A stretch of 64,000 nucleotides of DNA from Mesodorylaimus sp. YZB2_4. Taxonomy: Eukaryota > Nematoda > Enoplea > Dorylaimida > Dorylaimidae. Below, one piece after another: positions 32,958-45,584 of the stretch (position 1 is its first letter; each line of letters begins with the position of its first letter). The notes under the pieces were generated by a model that saw only the letters and a list, made by a program, of their open reading frames with translations, ran no database searches and had not been told where the DNA came from. The position numbers were made by a program, and so were the translations under genes. Where the stretch lies: the NCBI GenBank assembly GCA_030248295.1, contig JASANH010001212.1:434001-498000 (forward strand), read 5' to 3'.

Positions 32958-33196
32958 TAAGAAATGATTCATAAGGTTAGCTTTGGTTTGATCTGCTGGA
33001 CGTTGTGGCTGGCAAGTGCTGATAGGTTCTCGAAGGACAGTAAACTTTGGTTTTGATGATGATATGGTTATGACCGATGAATGCGTTACTGGCGTTTATT
33101 TGATCATTTGGTCAATCCACGTAAGGAATCAGCTTTTTTATAGGGAATCGCTGATTGAATTGCGTCAGTGAATTGGATATCATTTTGTAACCGAAG

Positions 33197-34538
33197 ATGT
33201 CAGTGGCGAAAAAGAGGAATGCATCTGTGGAAGAATTGGAACGGACTTTGTACGTTGGTAATCTCGATGAAAGGGTGACCGAGGATCTGCTTCAGGAATT
33301 GATGATTCAGGTAATGAAACAATTGGGTCATTTAAGAGAGGTCACTTTCCCAACTGACGTCCAAAATCTTCACCATAGTGAGTGTCTGCCCTGAATTTGG
33401 GGCTTATCTATGATGGCCGAGATGGCGGTCACAATCACCTAGGCCAGTGTAACCCTCGTGCCTGGTAGGCCATGGCGAGTGGGAGAGTAATCGAGACGTT
33501 AACCCCTCGGGTTGATGTTTCAGCCGCAAGACTTGCTTTGCTCTAGTCGCAGTTTTTGTCCCGCCGACTTCGGTCGGCCATTCTCTCTTTCGCCTGCATG
33601 GCAAACTTGCGCCAGTCAAATCAACATCGCTGAATGGGTATCCAAGGTAGTGCAGACCGCCCTAAAAGTAAAAAATATTTGGCAAGGGGCACCCTGGACA
33701 TTTTTTAGACCCTTATGTTTCACTTAGATTCCCCTGTTTTGGGAAGACGATCTGACCCCCTTCCCACAGATGAAGTCAGCGATGTTGACCATGATGTACA
33801 GTAGGATAGGACTTGGGGTGCCTGCGAAACCGGTCACATGTGCATCAAGGAACTCACTAAAATCTCTTTTAGGCTGGCCCTGTAGAAAAGGTTGCACGGC
33901 CTGAAAAGCATCCTTATGCTTTCGTATTATTCGAAGATGAAGAATCGATTCCATACGTCATGAAACTATTTCGAAACGTCAAGTTATTTGGGCGATCACT
34001 GTCGCTGAAACCACGCGAAAATACGGAACAAGAGCGTAAATTCAGAATGGCAATGGCATCAGAATCGAGGCGTGTTCCCGTCTTCCCCAACATACCGATT
34101 CCGATGTCACCTTGGGTTCAGCACTCGTTGCCCTGTCCATTTACGATGGCCTCGCCGAATCAGTTCAATCAACACATTCCGGTCAATCCGTACTTTGCTC
34201 AAGCTGGTACGCCGCCTCGTCCATTCTTACTTCCACCACCGAGTACTGCCACATTCGATTTCCGAACCAACCCTTCGATCGGCTCCCACGAATCTCAATC
34301 TCCGTATTTCTTCAATTTCCCCCCAAATCCTACATCGTTCCCGCAGGGGTCGTTGCTGCCATCATTCCCATTGCCGCCACAGCCGCTGATCCCAGCTCGT
34401 CCTTATCCCGCAACCATGGAGAGTCATATTGGGCCGTACGACCAAAGCCATCCCTACGAGTATGCGAGCGGCGAACGGGGGCATTCGGAAAATGGTGCGC
34501 CTAAATGGTGTCAGTTTCGTAGACATAAGAAACGTTAA
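33197..34538 (+). CDS. RBM7: RBM7-like RNA-binding protein
   Basis: RRM protein; RBM7 is the RNA-binding subunit of the nuclear exosome targeting complex. Exon 1 (ATG at 33197) encodes RTLYVGNLDERVTEDLLQEL (RNP2 YVGNL) and leaves at CAG/GTAATG. Exon 2 begins near 33873 with AGPVEKVARPEKHPYAFVLF (RNP1 YAFVLF) and PYVMKLFRNVKLFGRSLSLK. The AGPV-K...-PYAMxLxNGxxLxGR pattern is typical of RBM7/RBM11. The remainder is a Pro/Phe/Ser-rich tail of about 150 residues ending in a basic CQFRRHKKR. The single intron (about 560 bp) is enlarged by a repeat. Confidence 0.85.
33407..33612 (-). repeat. About 200 bp interspersed repeat, copy 2, in the RBM7 intron
   Basis: Inverted relative to the copy at 6465-6657 and very similar to it: on the minus strand GACCGAAGTCGGCGGGACAA, AAGCAAGTCTTGCGGCTGAA, ACATCAACCCGAGGGGTTAA and CTCTCCCACTCGCCATGGCC occur in the same order. 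The high similarity suggests recent activity. Confidence 0.75.
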
Positions 34539-35101
34539 GTTAATTTTTGATTTGTGCCTTCGCTTATGAGCTTTCCAAATCGTCAGATTCTACTCGTGTT
34601 CCATTTCGAATGTATCTCAATCCTGAGCCTTATAAGTACATAACTACTGCATGATTGATTTGACTTTGAGATTTACTCTTCAGCAGGGCGCCTTAAGAGA
34701 ATGGTCAAGGTCGGGTATTTATACTCTGAGTAAGCAAACTCGATTAGTCCAACACGTGAACACAACTGGACACAATCCAACGACACCTGCCACGTATCGC
34801 ATCTAAATTCTATGAATGCCCGACTAGGTAAGTTCCCATTAAAGCAGCAAACGGAAAGCTGACCCAATCATAATGCTTGAGCTGAGTCGCAGTAATCATT
34901 GCGCTCACGAACAAAGAAAACCAGATGAACACAGAACCCCTGCAAACTCGAAAAAGCAAAGAAAATCAAAGCTTACAGCAACTGGTGGCAGCAAACCAAA
35001 GCATCACAACGAAGAAAAAGAAAACCACTCGCTATATCCTAGTTCAACTATGATTACCATATATTCTGAATACCTTTGTCAACTCACAAACACTTTCGTT
35101 A
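34539..35101. other. Convergent 3' region between RBM7 and the RIIa/IQ gene
   Basis: Should hold the two 3' UTRs. No coding sequence recognised. If the GTGAGT overlapping the stop of the RIIa/IQ gene is a donor, a further exon could lie here, but none stands out. Confidence 0.4.
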
Positions 35102-37853
35102 CTATGACTCACCCCCCTCAGCATTGCGGCCCGATCTGTCGTGCTTGTTTTGCCTGACCATATGACCTCTGAACGCCGCTTGAATTTTCGTTGCTGCTGC
35201 TTCCTCCGCATCGCCTGGCGATCCAATGCCGTCATCACCGACGTGATTCTGTTGCCCGGGCACACCACCGGCTCCGATAGGTGACGTGGACGATGAGGGC
35301 GACACCCCACCGCTACGCATATGTATACCTTGCTTTTCTAAGTGCTTCCTCGTCAAGTAGCCCCTAAATAGAATAAGAGCACAGCTATCCATATTCAGGA
35401 TCAAAACTTGCGTTAAACGTCCCCTCTTCCTCTAAGCAGGTGCAGAATTACTTAAACATGCCAGCCCCTATCATATTCCCAGCCGAACGAGTCCATCAAG
35501 AAAGAACGAAACAAGAAAATTGCACGCCGCTAATCCAGCCAGCTCGGCAACGGCCCGCCTCCCCGGGACGTCGGCAGTTGTCACAGGCAGCAACCCAGGG
35601 GCGAAACTTTGCCAAGAAGAAGTCGAGAACCCCGCATCGTGTAAGAATGATGAACTGCTCCCTAACTTCGTCGGATAATTCTCAAGTCTGAGCCTAGCTT
35701 ACCTTATTCCGGCTTGTATTTTCGTTGCAGCATCATCCACATTCGCGATTGTCACTCGTCTTGTGTCCGTATTTGCATTTCTCGCAGGGGACTTTCGCAA
35801 ACCTTCGTTTTCTAAGTGCTTTCGGGTTAAGTAACCACTAAAACAAAACAATGCTTTGCCCATTCCATATTCCGCGGACAAACGCTCTTTCTTACCGGAC
35901 ATTAGCCTGAATCTTAGCCGCAGCCATATCAGCATTCGAATCATGCTCTTCTGGCATTTGCGCACTTTTCGGACGCGAGTGATGAGTAGGCGAGTGAACG
36001 GGAACGCCCCTGGCTGCTAATTGTTTCCTCGTTAAATAGCCTCTGAAAAACTAGGAGCTGTACAATGTCATGGGAATTACACTCATACTTCTCCAACCAT
36101 TACATTTAGAATTCAATTATGCTCTCATGCTAAAATGCCAATCCCATCATATACTTGCTATGCATAAAACCAACCTGGCACCAAACACCGCAAGACCAAC
36201 TCAGCTCGGCTCGGCTCACTACGCCCGTCCAGCCCATTCCCAAAGAAAACCTCCAGGGAATAGCAGGAAGGAAGATCGCATTGCAATGTTTTGACGATCA
36301 GCAGAAAGTTCAAACGATTAAGCGATGAAGCCATCGCGAAAAGGGCACGCATCTGTCAAGAGCCCAGAAGTCTAATACTGTAGATCATCTTATCAACCCC
36401 CCTCCAAGAATAAGCACACCAAAGAGAACCCGTTTGCGCGCTACTATGACTTCCACTAGGCGCGCAGACACAGTGCAATTGACAAACGTGCAAGCAACAC
36501 TGACCATCTCAATTTAAGCAGGAATTCGGGCAAACGACTACGCACCCCAGAGGAGCAGATAAAACTAACCTGACACCAGCTTGAATTTTTGCTGCAGCAG
36601 TGTCGGGATTAACGCTGGGCGAAGTCGGCGTGCGGCTGCCACCAGAAACCGGAGATCGCGACGTGTGAGACGTCGGAGACTTGACTGGGATACCACGAGT
36701 TTCGAGCTCCTTCCGAGTTAAATATCCCCTGAAACCGATTTAAGATTGATGAAAATCCTCAAACCGTAACATTCTTCCTTACCTGATACCAGCTTGAATT
36801 TTGGACGCAGCTTTGTCTTCCAACGTTGTAGGCCGTTTAGGTGCATTTATATTCTTTTTTGGCCCCCGCGGTGCAGGTTTTAATGTACCGGCTTTGTAAT
36901 GTTTTCGAGTCAAATAACCTCGAATATTTGCCTGTATTTTCGTTGCCGCTCGACTCTGGTCATCGCCGCCTCCACTTCGTCGACTACCTCCATCAGCTTT
37001 GTCTTGTTGGTGATGACCATTCTTGTCGACTTGGTGGCGAGCAGTGAATCCACGATACGTAGCTTGAATCTTGAGCGCTGCCTTGTTCAAGTCAGGGTCC
37101 GTCAAATCGATATTCATGTGCTCTCCGCTGCCACCCGCCTCCTTGCCAGATTGACTAATTGCCTGAAAAAGAAAACAATTCGCAGCAAGGTACCACAAAA
37201 ATAAGTTTAGATTTTCTTACCTTTCCAGCAACATGCGTGGCAGAAAATGCTGATAACAAAGAGGGGCTAACGAGGTTCTCTTGGGCGGCCTGATGAAAAA
37301 CGAGAAGAAAAGCGTCATTCTCGCGGAATAAGAAACCCGACGGGATGTCACTTACCGCTGTGAACAATCGACGTTTGAATTTATCGTATAATTCCGGTCT
37401 CTGAATCGGATTCTCTCCGCTCAGTTCTAAAAAGCCATGCTGCACGTCATGTCCGAAAAAGGGATTGCTTGACAAGGCAGTTGGCAAGTGGGCAAACACA
37501 GTTGGATTGGAGGTCGGTGGATCAATAAGGTGCCTGCCATCTCTCAGACACCAGAAACGTGTCACTCAACTATCAAAGTAAATAGCACGTTCAATTTAGC
37601 ACTGCTTCGAGCAGGACCCGGGTAAAATTGCAAATGGCGAATCGGTGAAGATAAAATTCAAAAATCTATGCAAACACATACCGCTTCGCATATCCAATAA
37701 AACCTTAAAAAATAATGCCGAGAAAGCATAGATATCGTCCGGCTGACCGCGTAGTACTTCCCTGGCCAATGCTTCGAGTAATTGTCTGAAACCGTCCGGA
37801 ACAGGGTATCGATTGTCGGTGGCCCCGGCGCGATCGCCGCTTCGGCCGTGCAT
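35102..37853 (-). CDS. RIIa-domain protein with multiple IQ motifs (SPA17-like)
   Basis: The first exon (ATG at 37853) encodes a regulatory-subunit RIIa dimerisation/docking domain: VPDGFRQLLEALAREVLRGQ followed by PDDIYAFSALFFKVLLDMRS, as in sperm protein Sp17 and cilia-associated relatives that dock on AKAPs. Two short exons follow (NPIQRPELYDKFKRRLFTA; SLLSAFSATHVAGK). Then come at least seven IQ motifs for calmodulin-type light chains: ALKIQATYRGFTAR, ATKIQANIRGYLTRKH, SKIQAGIR/GYLTRKEL, AKIQAGVR/GYLTRKQL, AKIQANVR/GYLTRKHL, TKIQAGIR/GYLTRKHL and ATKIQAAFRGHMVRQ. Most of the later IQ motifs are split by an intron at the same place, after KIQAxxR. Linkers are Ser/Pro-rich. A flagellar or ciliary role is likely from the family. 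The stop at 35102 overlaps a possible donor. Confidence 0.82.
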
Positions 37854-39286
37854 GGTCTACGTAATTTCGAGTCAGTTAGTCCCGGCTTTCATTAAGTAAC
37901 TATACCGCAAACGCATCCGCTTAAAGCTACTTAAAATTCGATCGATTCAATCTCGAGCCAAAATTTTTTCACAAAAAGGCAGCTAAAACAAAAACCTATG
38001 TTTAATTAGCTTCCGAAATGTGATCCATACCTCCAAACAGGTCACCGCCGAGAAAGAAAGAAAGAAACTAACCGCAGCTATGCTAGTCTAAGCGGCATAT
38101 GAAGCTAGGGCCAAGCAAATCGGATGTTTCAACTATCGCGCTAAGAATAAACAAAAAAATGAGAGCAAATAATTCTTTTCTGGCTGGGTTGAGGCTGCGC
38201 GGGCCACACTGGTGGAGTGATATGTCAGCAATGACCGCGCATTACATGCTAAGCAAACATTTGGTCGTGTACAAGAGCCATGTGAACACTCTGCCCGACA
38301 AAGCTACTTCCGAGAAGTCAATTACGTATTTTTCACTGGCTCGCCGGAAATCAAGCGCGAACGAAACTAAAATTAGCCGAGTACAGTTCTTCGACAACAG
38401 ACCAACAATACCCGCCCCCAGCCATTGCACACATACACGCCACCCGCGCAATCGAGAAGAAAAGGAAAGCTCAAACGAACTTCTCTTCTCTCCACCCCTC
38501 TGTCGATCGGTTGGCGAATGGGTGCGTGCACGCTCCTCAAGCGCTGCCCTTGGCTGGTTTCAAAAGGCAAAGAAATATAAACGTCGATGACGAAGCGGCC
38601 GGGCAAAGGCAACACACGACGCCGCCTGTAGTTGGGCCACGAGAAAGCTCATACAATTTGCTCCAGCTGTTGGAACTAGCGCTTCCTCTCCTAACGACTG
38701 ACTTCTCTCAGCCGCGCAGCCCTCGCATCGGATGAGGGCGACACGATCGACGATGCGCCTTTACCTAACACCATGCATGCAACGAAAAAACTAGAAACGG
38801 GAAAAGGCAGGCCCGAGCAAGTAAAAGCAGTCATCTAGCTACCTCTGCTACATAGCTAGGAGGTCGGCCAATCAGCAGTCTGCAACGAGCGCCGTCTGGA
38901 TGGAAGTGAATGAGCGGATCAATTTGTCGTAAGCAGTCAACAGATGTGCGCTGTCTATTGGTCGCTTTGCAAAACGCGCAGTGTATTTTTCGTGGTTCTG
39001 TATTTTGGAGCTTCCTTGGTGCAAAAGTGGTTCTTTGACGTTTTTTTCACTCGTGTTGATCATATTTGCAACAAGGCCATTCAAAAGGTATGTTTATTGT
39101 TTGTTCAAGATGTTCACTCACCGTTCACGTTTGGCCAGTGATGCAGAACTCATTTTGCTGATGAATCCATTGATTACCTCACCAAGATCTCTGAGACGAA
39201 ATGTTGCAGTATCAAGAAAGATTGCTTATTTACGTTTTTATGCTGTTTATCGGTTTTTGCGTTCTCTTTTAGATCTGATCCAGGCG
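37854..39286. other. Divergent intergenic region between the RIIa/IQ gene and PAFAH1B
   Basis: 1.4 kb with both promoters. A 163-codon plus-strand frame (38099-38590) has no family features and I do not call it. A 5' non-coding exon of the PAFAH1B gene may lie near 38980-39240, but I see no decisive splice site. Confidence 0.4.
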
Positions 39287-40388
39287 ATGGGTGATAATCC
39301 GGCTGCACAACCACGTCCTCAAGACAATATCGATGGTGACGGTCGATGGATGAGCATTGTAAGTCCCGTCCCGGTTTCTGACTAGTTTTGATAGTGCGCG
39401 CGGGGTGTTCCTGCTCGCACGGCGGACTGGATGGCTGCTGCATGCACGCGTCTCCATGTTGAAAGAGATTTCACTCTCTTGCCGATGATGTTAACATTTA
39501 ACCATGATAAAAAATGATCTTCACCAAGATCTCTGAGGCAATATTTATGCGCCCCAGCTATTTGTCTGTTCTCTGCAGCATATGCACAGTACAGTAGTCG
39601 GCAATGTTTTTCCTTGCAGCATGAACGATTCTTGGCCGAAGTGAAAGAGAAGGAGCCCGAAGTGGTATTTATTGGTGATTCGCACATTGCATTGCTCGAA
39701 CAGTCGGACGTGTACAAGGAGTTTTTTGCTCCTTTACACGGTCTTTGCTTGGGTATTCGAGGGGATACAACATCGAACGTTTTGTGGAGAATACAAAATG
39801 GTGAATTAGAAGTAATTAAGCCAAAAGTGACCACGTTAATTTACTTTCAGTGAAAAGGTGCCTCCTAGAATACTTTATTTTCAGGTCATAGTCCTTTTGA
39901 TTGGCACAAACAATCGAGATCAAACTCCGGAACAAATCTTAGGCGGTATTAGAGCTATCGTTGATCACATAGTCAAAAAACAGCCTCAAGCGGCGCTCTT
40001 TGTCGCGGTAAGATTCGGCGAGTACGTTTGATTTTCGATTTACCTCACACAGCTTTGTTTTCTTTCTTGTAGAAAATCCCACCTCGTGGGGAGAAACCTA
40101 ATCCAAAACGGGAATTATTGGCTAAGGTTAATGCCGGTTTGCAGCACGCTCTTGCTGATGTCCCTAACTGTCGTATTCTGGACATCGATCCCGGTTTCAT
40201 AGGTAAGGGACTTTTTGATTTATGCATCCTTGCTAGTGTACAATATCGCATTGGGTTTAGGAGCCGACGGGACGATAGATCATCGAGATATGTACGATTA
40301 TTTACATTTTACCCCGCAAGGGTATCGAAAGGCGTTCGAGATTGTGCACGTAGCCGTGACGAGCGTTTTGAATCCAGACAGCGCGTGA
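39287..40388 (+). CDS. PAFAH1B2: Platelet-activating factor acetylhydrolase IB, catalytic alpha subunit
   Basis: SGNH-fold hydrolase that removes the sn-2 acetyl group of PAF and pairs with LIS1. Exon 1 (ATG at 39287) encodes MGDNPAAQPRPQDNIDGDGR then WMSI. Exon 2 from 39620 has HERFLAEVKEKEPEVVFIGD with the nucleophile GDS, then LHGLCLGIRGDTTSNVLWRI and NGELEVIKPK. Exon 3 has VIVLLIGTNNRDQTPEQI. Exon 4 has KIPPRGEKPNPKRELLAKVN. The last exon has GADGTIDHRDMYDYLHFTPQ with the DxxH pair (DYLH). The triad Ser-Asp-His is complete. About 230 residues, the usual size. Vertebrate PAFAH1B2 and B3 are equally close at this level. Confidence 0.93.
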
Positions 40389-40713
40389 TGGGCAAATGGA
40401 GGTGCATGGCTTATTTCGCCTTTCTTCGTCGCTTAGCCTACGTTCTATTCAATCTCGCTTGTGTGACATGGCCGTGGCGCACATTCCTCATCTGCTGGTA
40501 ATGTGGCATTTGCTTTTTACGTTCTTAATTGCATTCTCGTAACGTGTCTATATGTTGTGGTGGATGTTGTGTTTTGATATTAACTGTTTTAGCGCTTTAA
40601 CGTAGGTTTAGAGAGGCAGTATTTGATTATGGGCTTTTACTTTTTTATGTCCTCTAGGATAATAATTGAAAGCATAAGTAGTTTGACTTTTATGCAAAGC
40701 ATAGAATAGGAAA

Positions 40714-41575
40714 CTAGTTTTTGTCATTTTTTGACGAAGTGAATGCGGCCACTTGAACTGCGCTCGGGATCACTTCATTGTACAAGAACTGTTCAACATC
40801 GTCATAGAGCGAATTGGCTTCTGAAATGCCAAAAGCCAAGATTTCGTTGGCTCGGAATACGGACAATGAATTGACCGATTCACGAAGTATGGCATCGACA
40901 AGTGGCTTGATAATGTCGTTTTCTACCAAAGCCTGAAACAAGGGTAATGTGTTGATGGTATGGGCACAGTGAGGTGGAGATGTTAGCTATGAATGCTCTG
41001 TATGCTCGTATGTGCTTTGTGGGAAGAAAGATGTTCCTCTTGATTGAGGCTAAGGGTGATCGGTATTGTGGACTGACTGTTCGCCTTGCGCTGAGGGTTG
41101 AGTGCAGACAACTTACGGAATCGACCAGATTCACGTCTAAGGTGGATCGATTGACCGATTGCGACTTTGAGTCTTGACAACACGTGGAGCAAGGGGTTGC
41201 ATTCGTTGAAGGCGTGTTGAGAATGCTCGCAGCACTCCGCTCGCTTTCTGATTCCCTTGATGCACTGGACTGCTTTTTCATCTTCTCCATATCAGTACGG
41301 CTACCCCCTGGTTTGGAGTAGCGGCTGCTGAAATAGGCTGTGAAATGTAGGGATTGCATGTGCTTGATGGAGCATGCCTACCGTCGGACAAAACCTTTGC
41401 TTCCAACAGCGGGCTGAGCAGGTAGGGCACGAGGCGGACGCGGTGCCGTGGGAAGTGGACGATCGATGGATTGAGGAGAGGAAATGGTTTGCTTCTCTTG
41501 ATCGCGTAGAATACGCAGTGCTGCAACGAAGAGTTGGAATTGGTTGTCAGCCTGTACATCTGGCTTTTCAGCCAA
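40714..41575 (-). CDS. Unrecognised gene with three visible 3' exons
   Basis: Exons in consistent frame: one ending near 41378 (VAALRILRDQEKQTISSPQS, then Pro-rich PTAPRPPRALPAQPAVGS), one at about 41325-41120 (YFSSRYSKPGGSRTDMEKMK, Ser-rich, DVNLVDS), and one from about 40934 to the stop at 40714 (ALVENDIIKPLVDAILRESV, then FRANEILAFGISEANSLYDD and YNEVIPSAVQVAAF). The last is helical and looks like a folded domain. The upstream boundary is unclear: the frame has no ATG, an acceptor TACAG ends at 41552, and directly beyond lies a 15-nt G run and a repeat, so one or more 5' exons are missing or displaced. I do not recognise the protein. Confidence 0.55.
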
Positions 41576-41576
41576 C

Positions 41577-42175
41577 GGGGGGGGGGGGGGGCAACTTCAT
41601 ACGTTTGTCTCTGTCATGTTGCCTTTTAGCCCAGCCTGGTCGCTCTAGGGAGGTTATAGCCCTTTTACCGTGGACTAGGGGGCCAGCAAGGACCACATCA
41701 TGCCTGGCCATCTGAAATGCATGATGGGCAAGAGAGCGTGTCTGTTGCCACGCCCTCTGATGTCGGCTTTTCCCCCTGGGGTAACCATACCCAGCTGGGT
41801 GAGGGGACCCTGATTCGAGGGCCCACCCACAAGGCTTTTCCTCCTCAATAGACCCTGGAGTATAAAAAGTAGGTTGGCTAGCAAGTTCTCCCAGCTAATG
41901 TGGCAGATGCCTGTAACAGCTACGGCTTCAGGGTCTTGGTTTTGATCGGGCATGGAGAATAAGGACTGGTGAGAGGCATCCGCAGGAGAGGATGCGACCG
42001 ACGAAGACTACGAATGGAGCTAGGGGGCTTTGCGACTGCTGTACACCTGCGGCCGAAACATCAACCAGAATCGTTGACATCTCCTAGCAAAGGGAGATCA
42101 ATAATGCACTCTTACACGCAATGGCCTGCACTACTAGGGTCACACAGCCATGAACAGTATGCAGTGTAAATATGT
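41577..42175 (+). repeat. Retroelement-like insertion with G15 tract, including about 200 bp repeat copy 3
   Basis: Starts with a run of 15 G (41577-41591). The part 41660-41960 shares blocks in order with 58080-58380 (GGTAACCATACCCAGC, GAGGGGACCCTGATTCGAGG, AAGTTCTCCCAGCTAATGTG, GCAGATGCCTGTAACAGCTA). It passes into a diverged copy of the 200-bp family (GGATGCGACCGACGAAGACT, GCGGCCGAAACATCAACC). No coding frame. The structure would suit the 3' end of a non-LTR element or a composite SINE. Confidence 0.6.
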
Positions 42176-42325
42176 GTACCCAATGCAACCGACAGGAGTT
42201 CACGCCAACTTTACATTTCTCGTATTGAGACGACTGTGCCCTCTAGTGGCCAGTATTCTGTTCTCGTGGGTGTGAAAGTGATTGCGTCGTGTGGCCACTG
42301 CTGGCCGTGAATCGATTCGGAGAAG

Positions 42326-45124
42326 ATGAGTCTGTCGAGCATGTCGTCGGTCACTTCGCCGATCGCGATGGAAAAGGGAGCCAGTAGCCTGAGCGTCGAA
42401 TCTCAGCTGCGTTCGGCGGGAGTGCAGCGATTCTTGTATCGAGGAAAAAGGGTGGCCGTGTTCACGAGTGGAGGCGATTCGCAAGGTAAGACGCTGTTGT
42501 GGTGGGGAAGTGGTTGGGATTTGCATGGCATTCTGGAATGCAGGAATGAACTCGGCCTTGCGAGCTGTTGTGCGGATGGGGTTGTACTTGGGTTGCCGGG
42601 TCTACTTTATCCGAGAGGGTTACCAAGGCATGGTCGACGGTGGTCCCAACTTCATTAGCACAAAGTGGAACAGCGTGTCTGACATCATCCAAAAGGGCGG
42701 CACCATCATCGGCAGTGCCAGGTGCAAGGCATTCTACACCCGAGATGGCCGACTGAAAGCCACGGAGAACCTTCTCAAGTATCGGATCACCAACTTGGTG
42801 TGCATCGGTGGTGATGGATCGTTGACTGGTAAGAGGGGCAGCCACAGACATGGGAACAGAGTGTTGTCAGTCCGGCCTGTCATTCTTTCATTTCAGGGGC
42901 CAACCTGTTGCGACAAGAATGGTCCGACCTGGTATCGGAGCTCGTCCGTTCCAGCCGCGTGCCCAAGGAGCGTCTGGACGACTGTGGGAACATCAACATC
43001 GTCGGTTTGGTGGGATCGATCGACAACGACTTTTGTGGTACGGACATGACCATCGGTGCCGATACGGCATTGCATCGAATCGTGGAAGCGGTGGACGCGG
43101 TGACGGCCACTGCTCACAGCCATCAGCGATCGTTCGTCATCGAAGTGATGGGACGTCATTGCGGCTATCTAGCCTTGGTGGCGGGCCTGTCGACCGAAGC
43201 TGACTGGATCTTCATCCCCGAATGGCCATCGCCGGGTGACTGGCGCGAATTGATGTGCCAGAAAATGGAAAGATCGAGGCAGCAAGGTTAGTAGGTTCAT
43301 TTCACTGATCAGAAATAAGATCTGTCTTATTCAGGCCAAAGGAAAAACATCATCATCGTGGCTGAGGGGGCAATTGACAAAGAAGGAAATGCCATCTCGT
43401 CCGAAATGGTGCGCAAGACGATCGTCGAGCGTCTCAAGTTCGATACTCGGATCACCGTCTTGGGCCACGTACAACGAGGTGGATCACCGTCTGCTTTCGA
43501 TCGCGTTCTCGGATGTCGCATGGGCGCCGAAGCCGTCATGGCTTTGATGGAAATGAACAACGCCAGCGATCCTTGCGTCGTTGCTCTCGACGGCAATCAG
43601 ATGGTTCGTAAGCCGCTGATGCAATGCGTCGAGAAAACCAAGGAGGTAAGGTGCTGTTACGTCGTTTGCCCTTATTGGTAGTGAGTTGCTCCTGTTTAGG
43701 TGGTTAAAGCCATGAAAGAGAAAAACTTCGAAGCAGCAGCCGAGTTGCGCGGTCGGTCGTTCCAACGCAATCTGGAAATGTACAAGCTGCTGTACAGGAT
43801 GCAGCCACCGTTGGAGAAGGACAATCTGAGCAAGGGCAACTCGTTCAACTTGGCCATCATGCACATCGGGCCACCCGCTTGCGGAATGAATGCCGTTGTC
43901 TGGTCATTCGCACGTTCCGGCATCTACCACAACTGCCGAGTGTTCGCGATCGAGGACTCGTTCGATGGACTGATTCGTGGTCAAATTAAGGTCATACGAC
44001 CATATACGAATGTCATTTTTCTTTTATAACTAGCATTTTACTGCAGGAAATGAAATGGATGGATGTGGTCGGTTGGGTGTCGCAGGGCGGATCAAAGTTG
44101 GGAACAAAGAGGCAAACACCTGAGCGTTTCTTGGATCAAGTGGCTAAGTCATTGGAAGCGCACAAGATCCACGGGCTGGTGATGGTAGGCAGCTTCGACG
44201 CTTTTGAATCGGCCTTGCTCATGTGCGTGTATCGACGCCGCTATCGCCCTTTCTGCATCCCGATCGTGGTCATCCCTGCCACCATCAGCAACAACATCCC
44301 TGGCACTTCGTTCTCCCTGGGCACTGACACGGCCTTGAACGAGATCTGTCGGCAAATCGATACGATCAAGCAGTCGGCCACAGGTACCAAGAATCGAGTG
44401 TTCGTGATCGAGACCATGGGCGGACACTGTGGCTACTTGGCTACCCTGTCAGCATTGGCTACAGGAGCAGACAATGCCTACGTCTTCGAGGAGAAATTCG
44501 GGGTCAAGGACATGATGGTAAGCCATCCACAGCTCGTTTTCTTTGGGTATTTGTGCAGTTAGTTGTTGCAGGACGACGTGCGAGTGATCATCGAGAAGCT
44601 GAAGAAGGGCGTGCAGCGCTACCTGGTGACCTGCTGCGAAGGGGCCAACCCGAACTACACCACTGACTTTGTACGGCGTCTGTATGCGGAGGAAGGCAAG
44701 GACTACTTCACGGCACGAAGCAACATCCTGAGCCACGCTCAGGAAGGAGGCTCGCCTTCCCCCTTCGACAGGAACTATGGTGAGCTTTGATCAGCGGGTG
44801 TCTCGGTAGTGGTCGATTCGGAACCCGTTTTCAGCAACAAAGCTGGCTGCGCGAGCCATCGAATTCCTGATCAAGCAAGCCAATGAGAACAAACAAAAGG
44901 ATGGAACTGTGTTCACCAAACTGGACGAGTCGGTGGTGCTGGTGGGCGTGGTCCAACGTCAGATGCTCTTCACCCCCGTCCAGAATCTTCGTGCCGAGGT
45001 CAGCTTCGACTATCGCCTGCCGAGAAGCCAATGGTGGTTGTCCTTGCGCCCACTGTTGCGCATCCTGGCCAAACACGAAAGCATCTACGAAGCCGAGGCC
45101 GTCGAAGAGGGAAAGACCGCTTAG
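42326..45124 (+). CDS. PFK: ATP-dependent 6-phosphofructokinase, two-domain animal type
   Basis: Glycolytic enzyme converting fructose 6-phosphate to the 1,6-bisphosphate. Eight exons. N-terminal catalytic half: [51 protein letters not shown] (catalytic Asp), [20 protein letters not shown] and [20 protein letters not shown]. Linker: [21 protein letters not shown]-terminal regulatory half: [76 protein letters not shown] and [19 protein letters not shown]. It ends VEEGKTA-stop at 45124. ATG at 42326 begins [20 protein letters not shown]. About 770 residues, normal. No lesion. The C-half shows the expected changes (NN for catalytic ND) of the allosteric copy. Confidence 0.96.
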
Positions 45125-45584
45125 GTGTGCCAGCTCCAGATGATCAGGCTACGAGAGGAATGTGATGCTCTCTCGACCTTGAAATGTTGGTGTGCTATGT
45201 ACATGAAGGAACTCTTTGTGTACGTGGAACAAATCACCACAGGACTCTCAGATGTGTCCTAAAGATGAAAACGCGATGGCGGAGAGCACGAATCAAAGTA
45301 GGTAGGTCATAAAGCAATCCCACTGGATTCGATTTCGCCTTGATGAGCACAGATTCGAGACGAGGAAGTTCATGCAGGGCCCAGTGCCAACTTTTCCGAG
45401 CGCGGGTGCGACTGCGAGTAAGGAGCGACCGAGGTCTGACAAGGGAGCCCAATAAGCTTCCAGTTTGATGTAATCCTTGCTTACAGCTCCACCTGCCAGC
45501 TATTGTACGTGATTTGTGACTGGGCAGTGCTGCTCTAACAGTTCTAGGGGCATACTGTAATCGCATGGGTTCCCGCATACCTTT

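Noticed and set aside
38099-38590. 163-codon plus-strand frame between the RIIa/IQ gene and PAFAH1B
   Set aside because: No domain, no splice partners, and it lies in the expected promoter region. Treated as chance.
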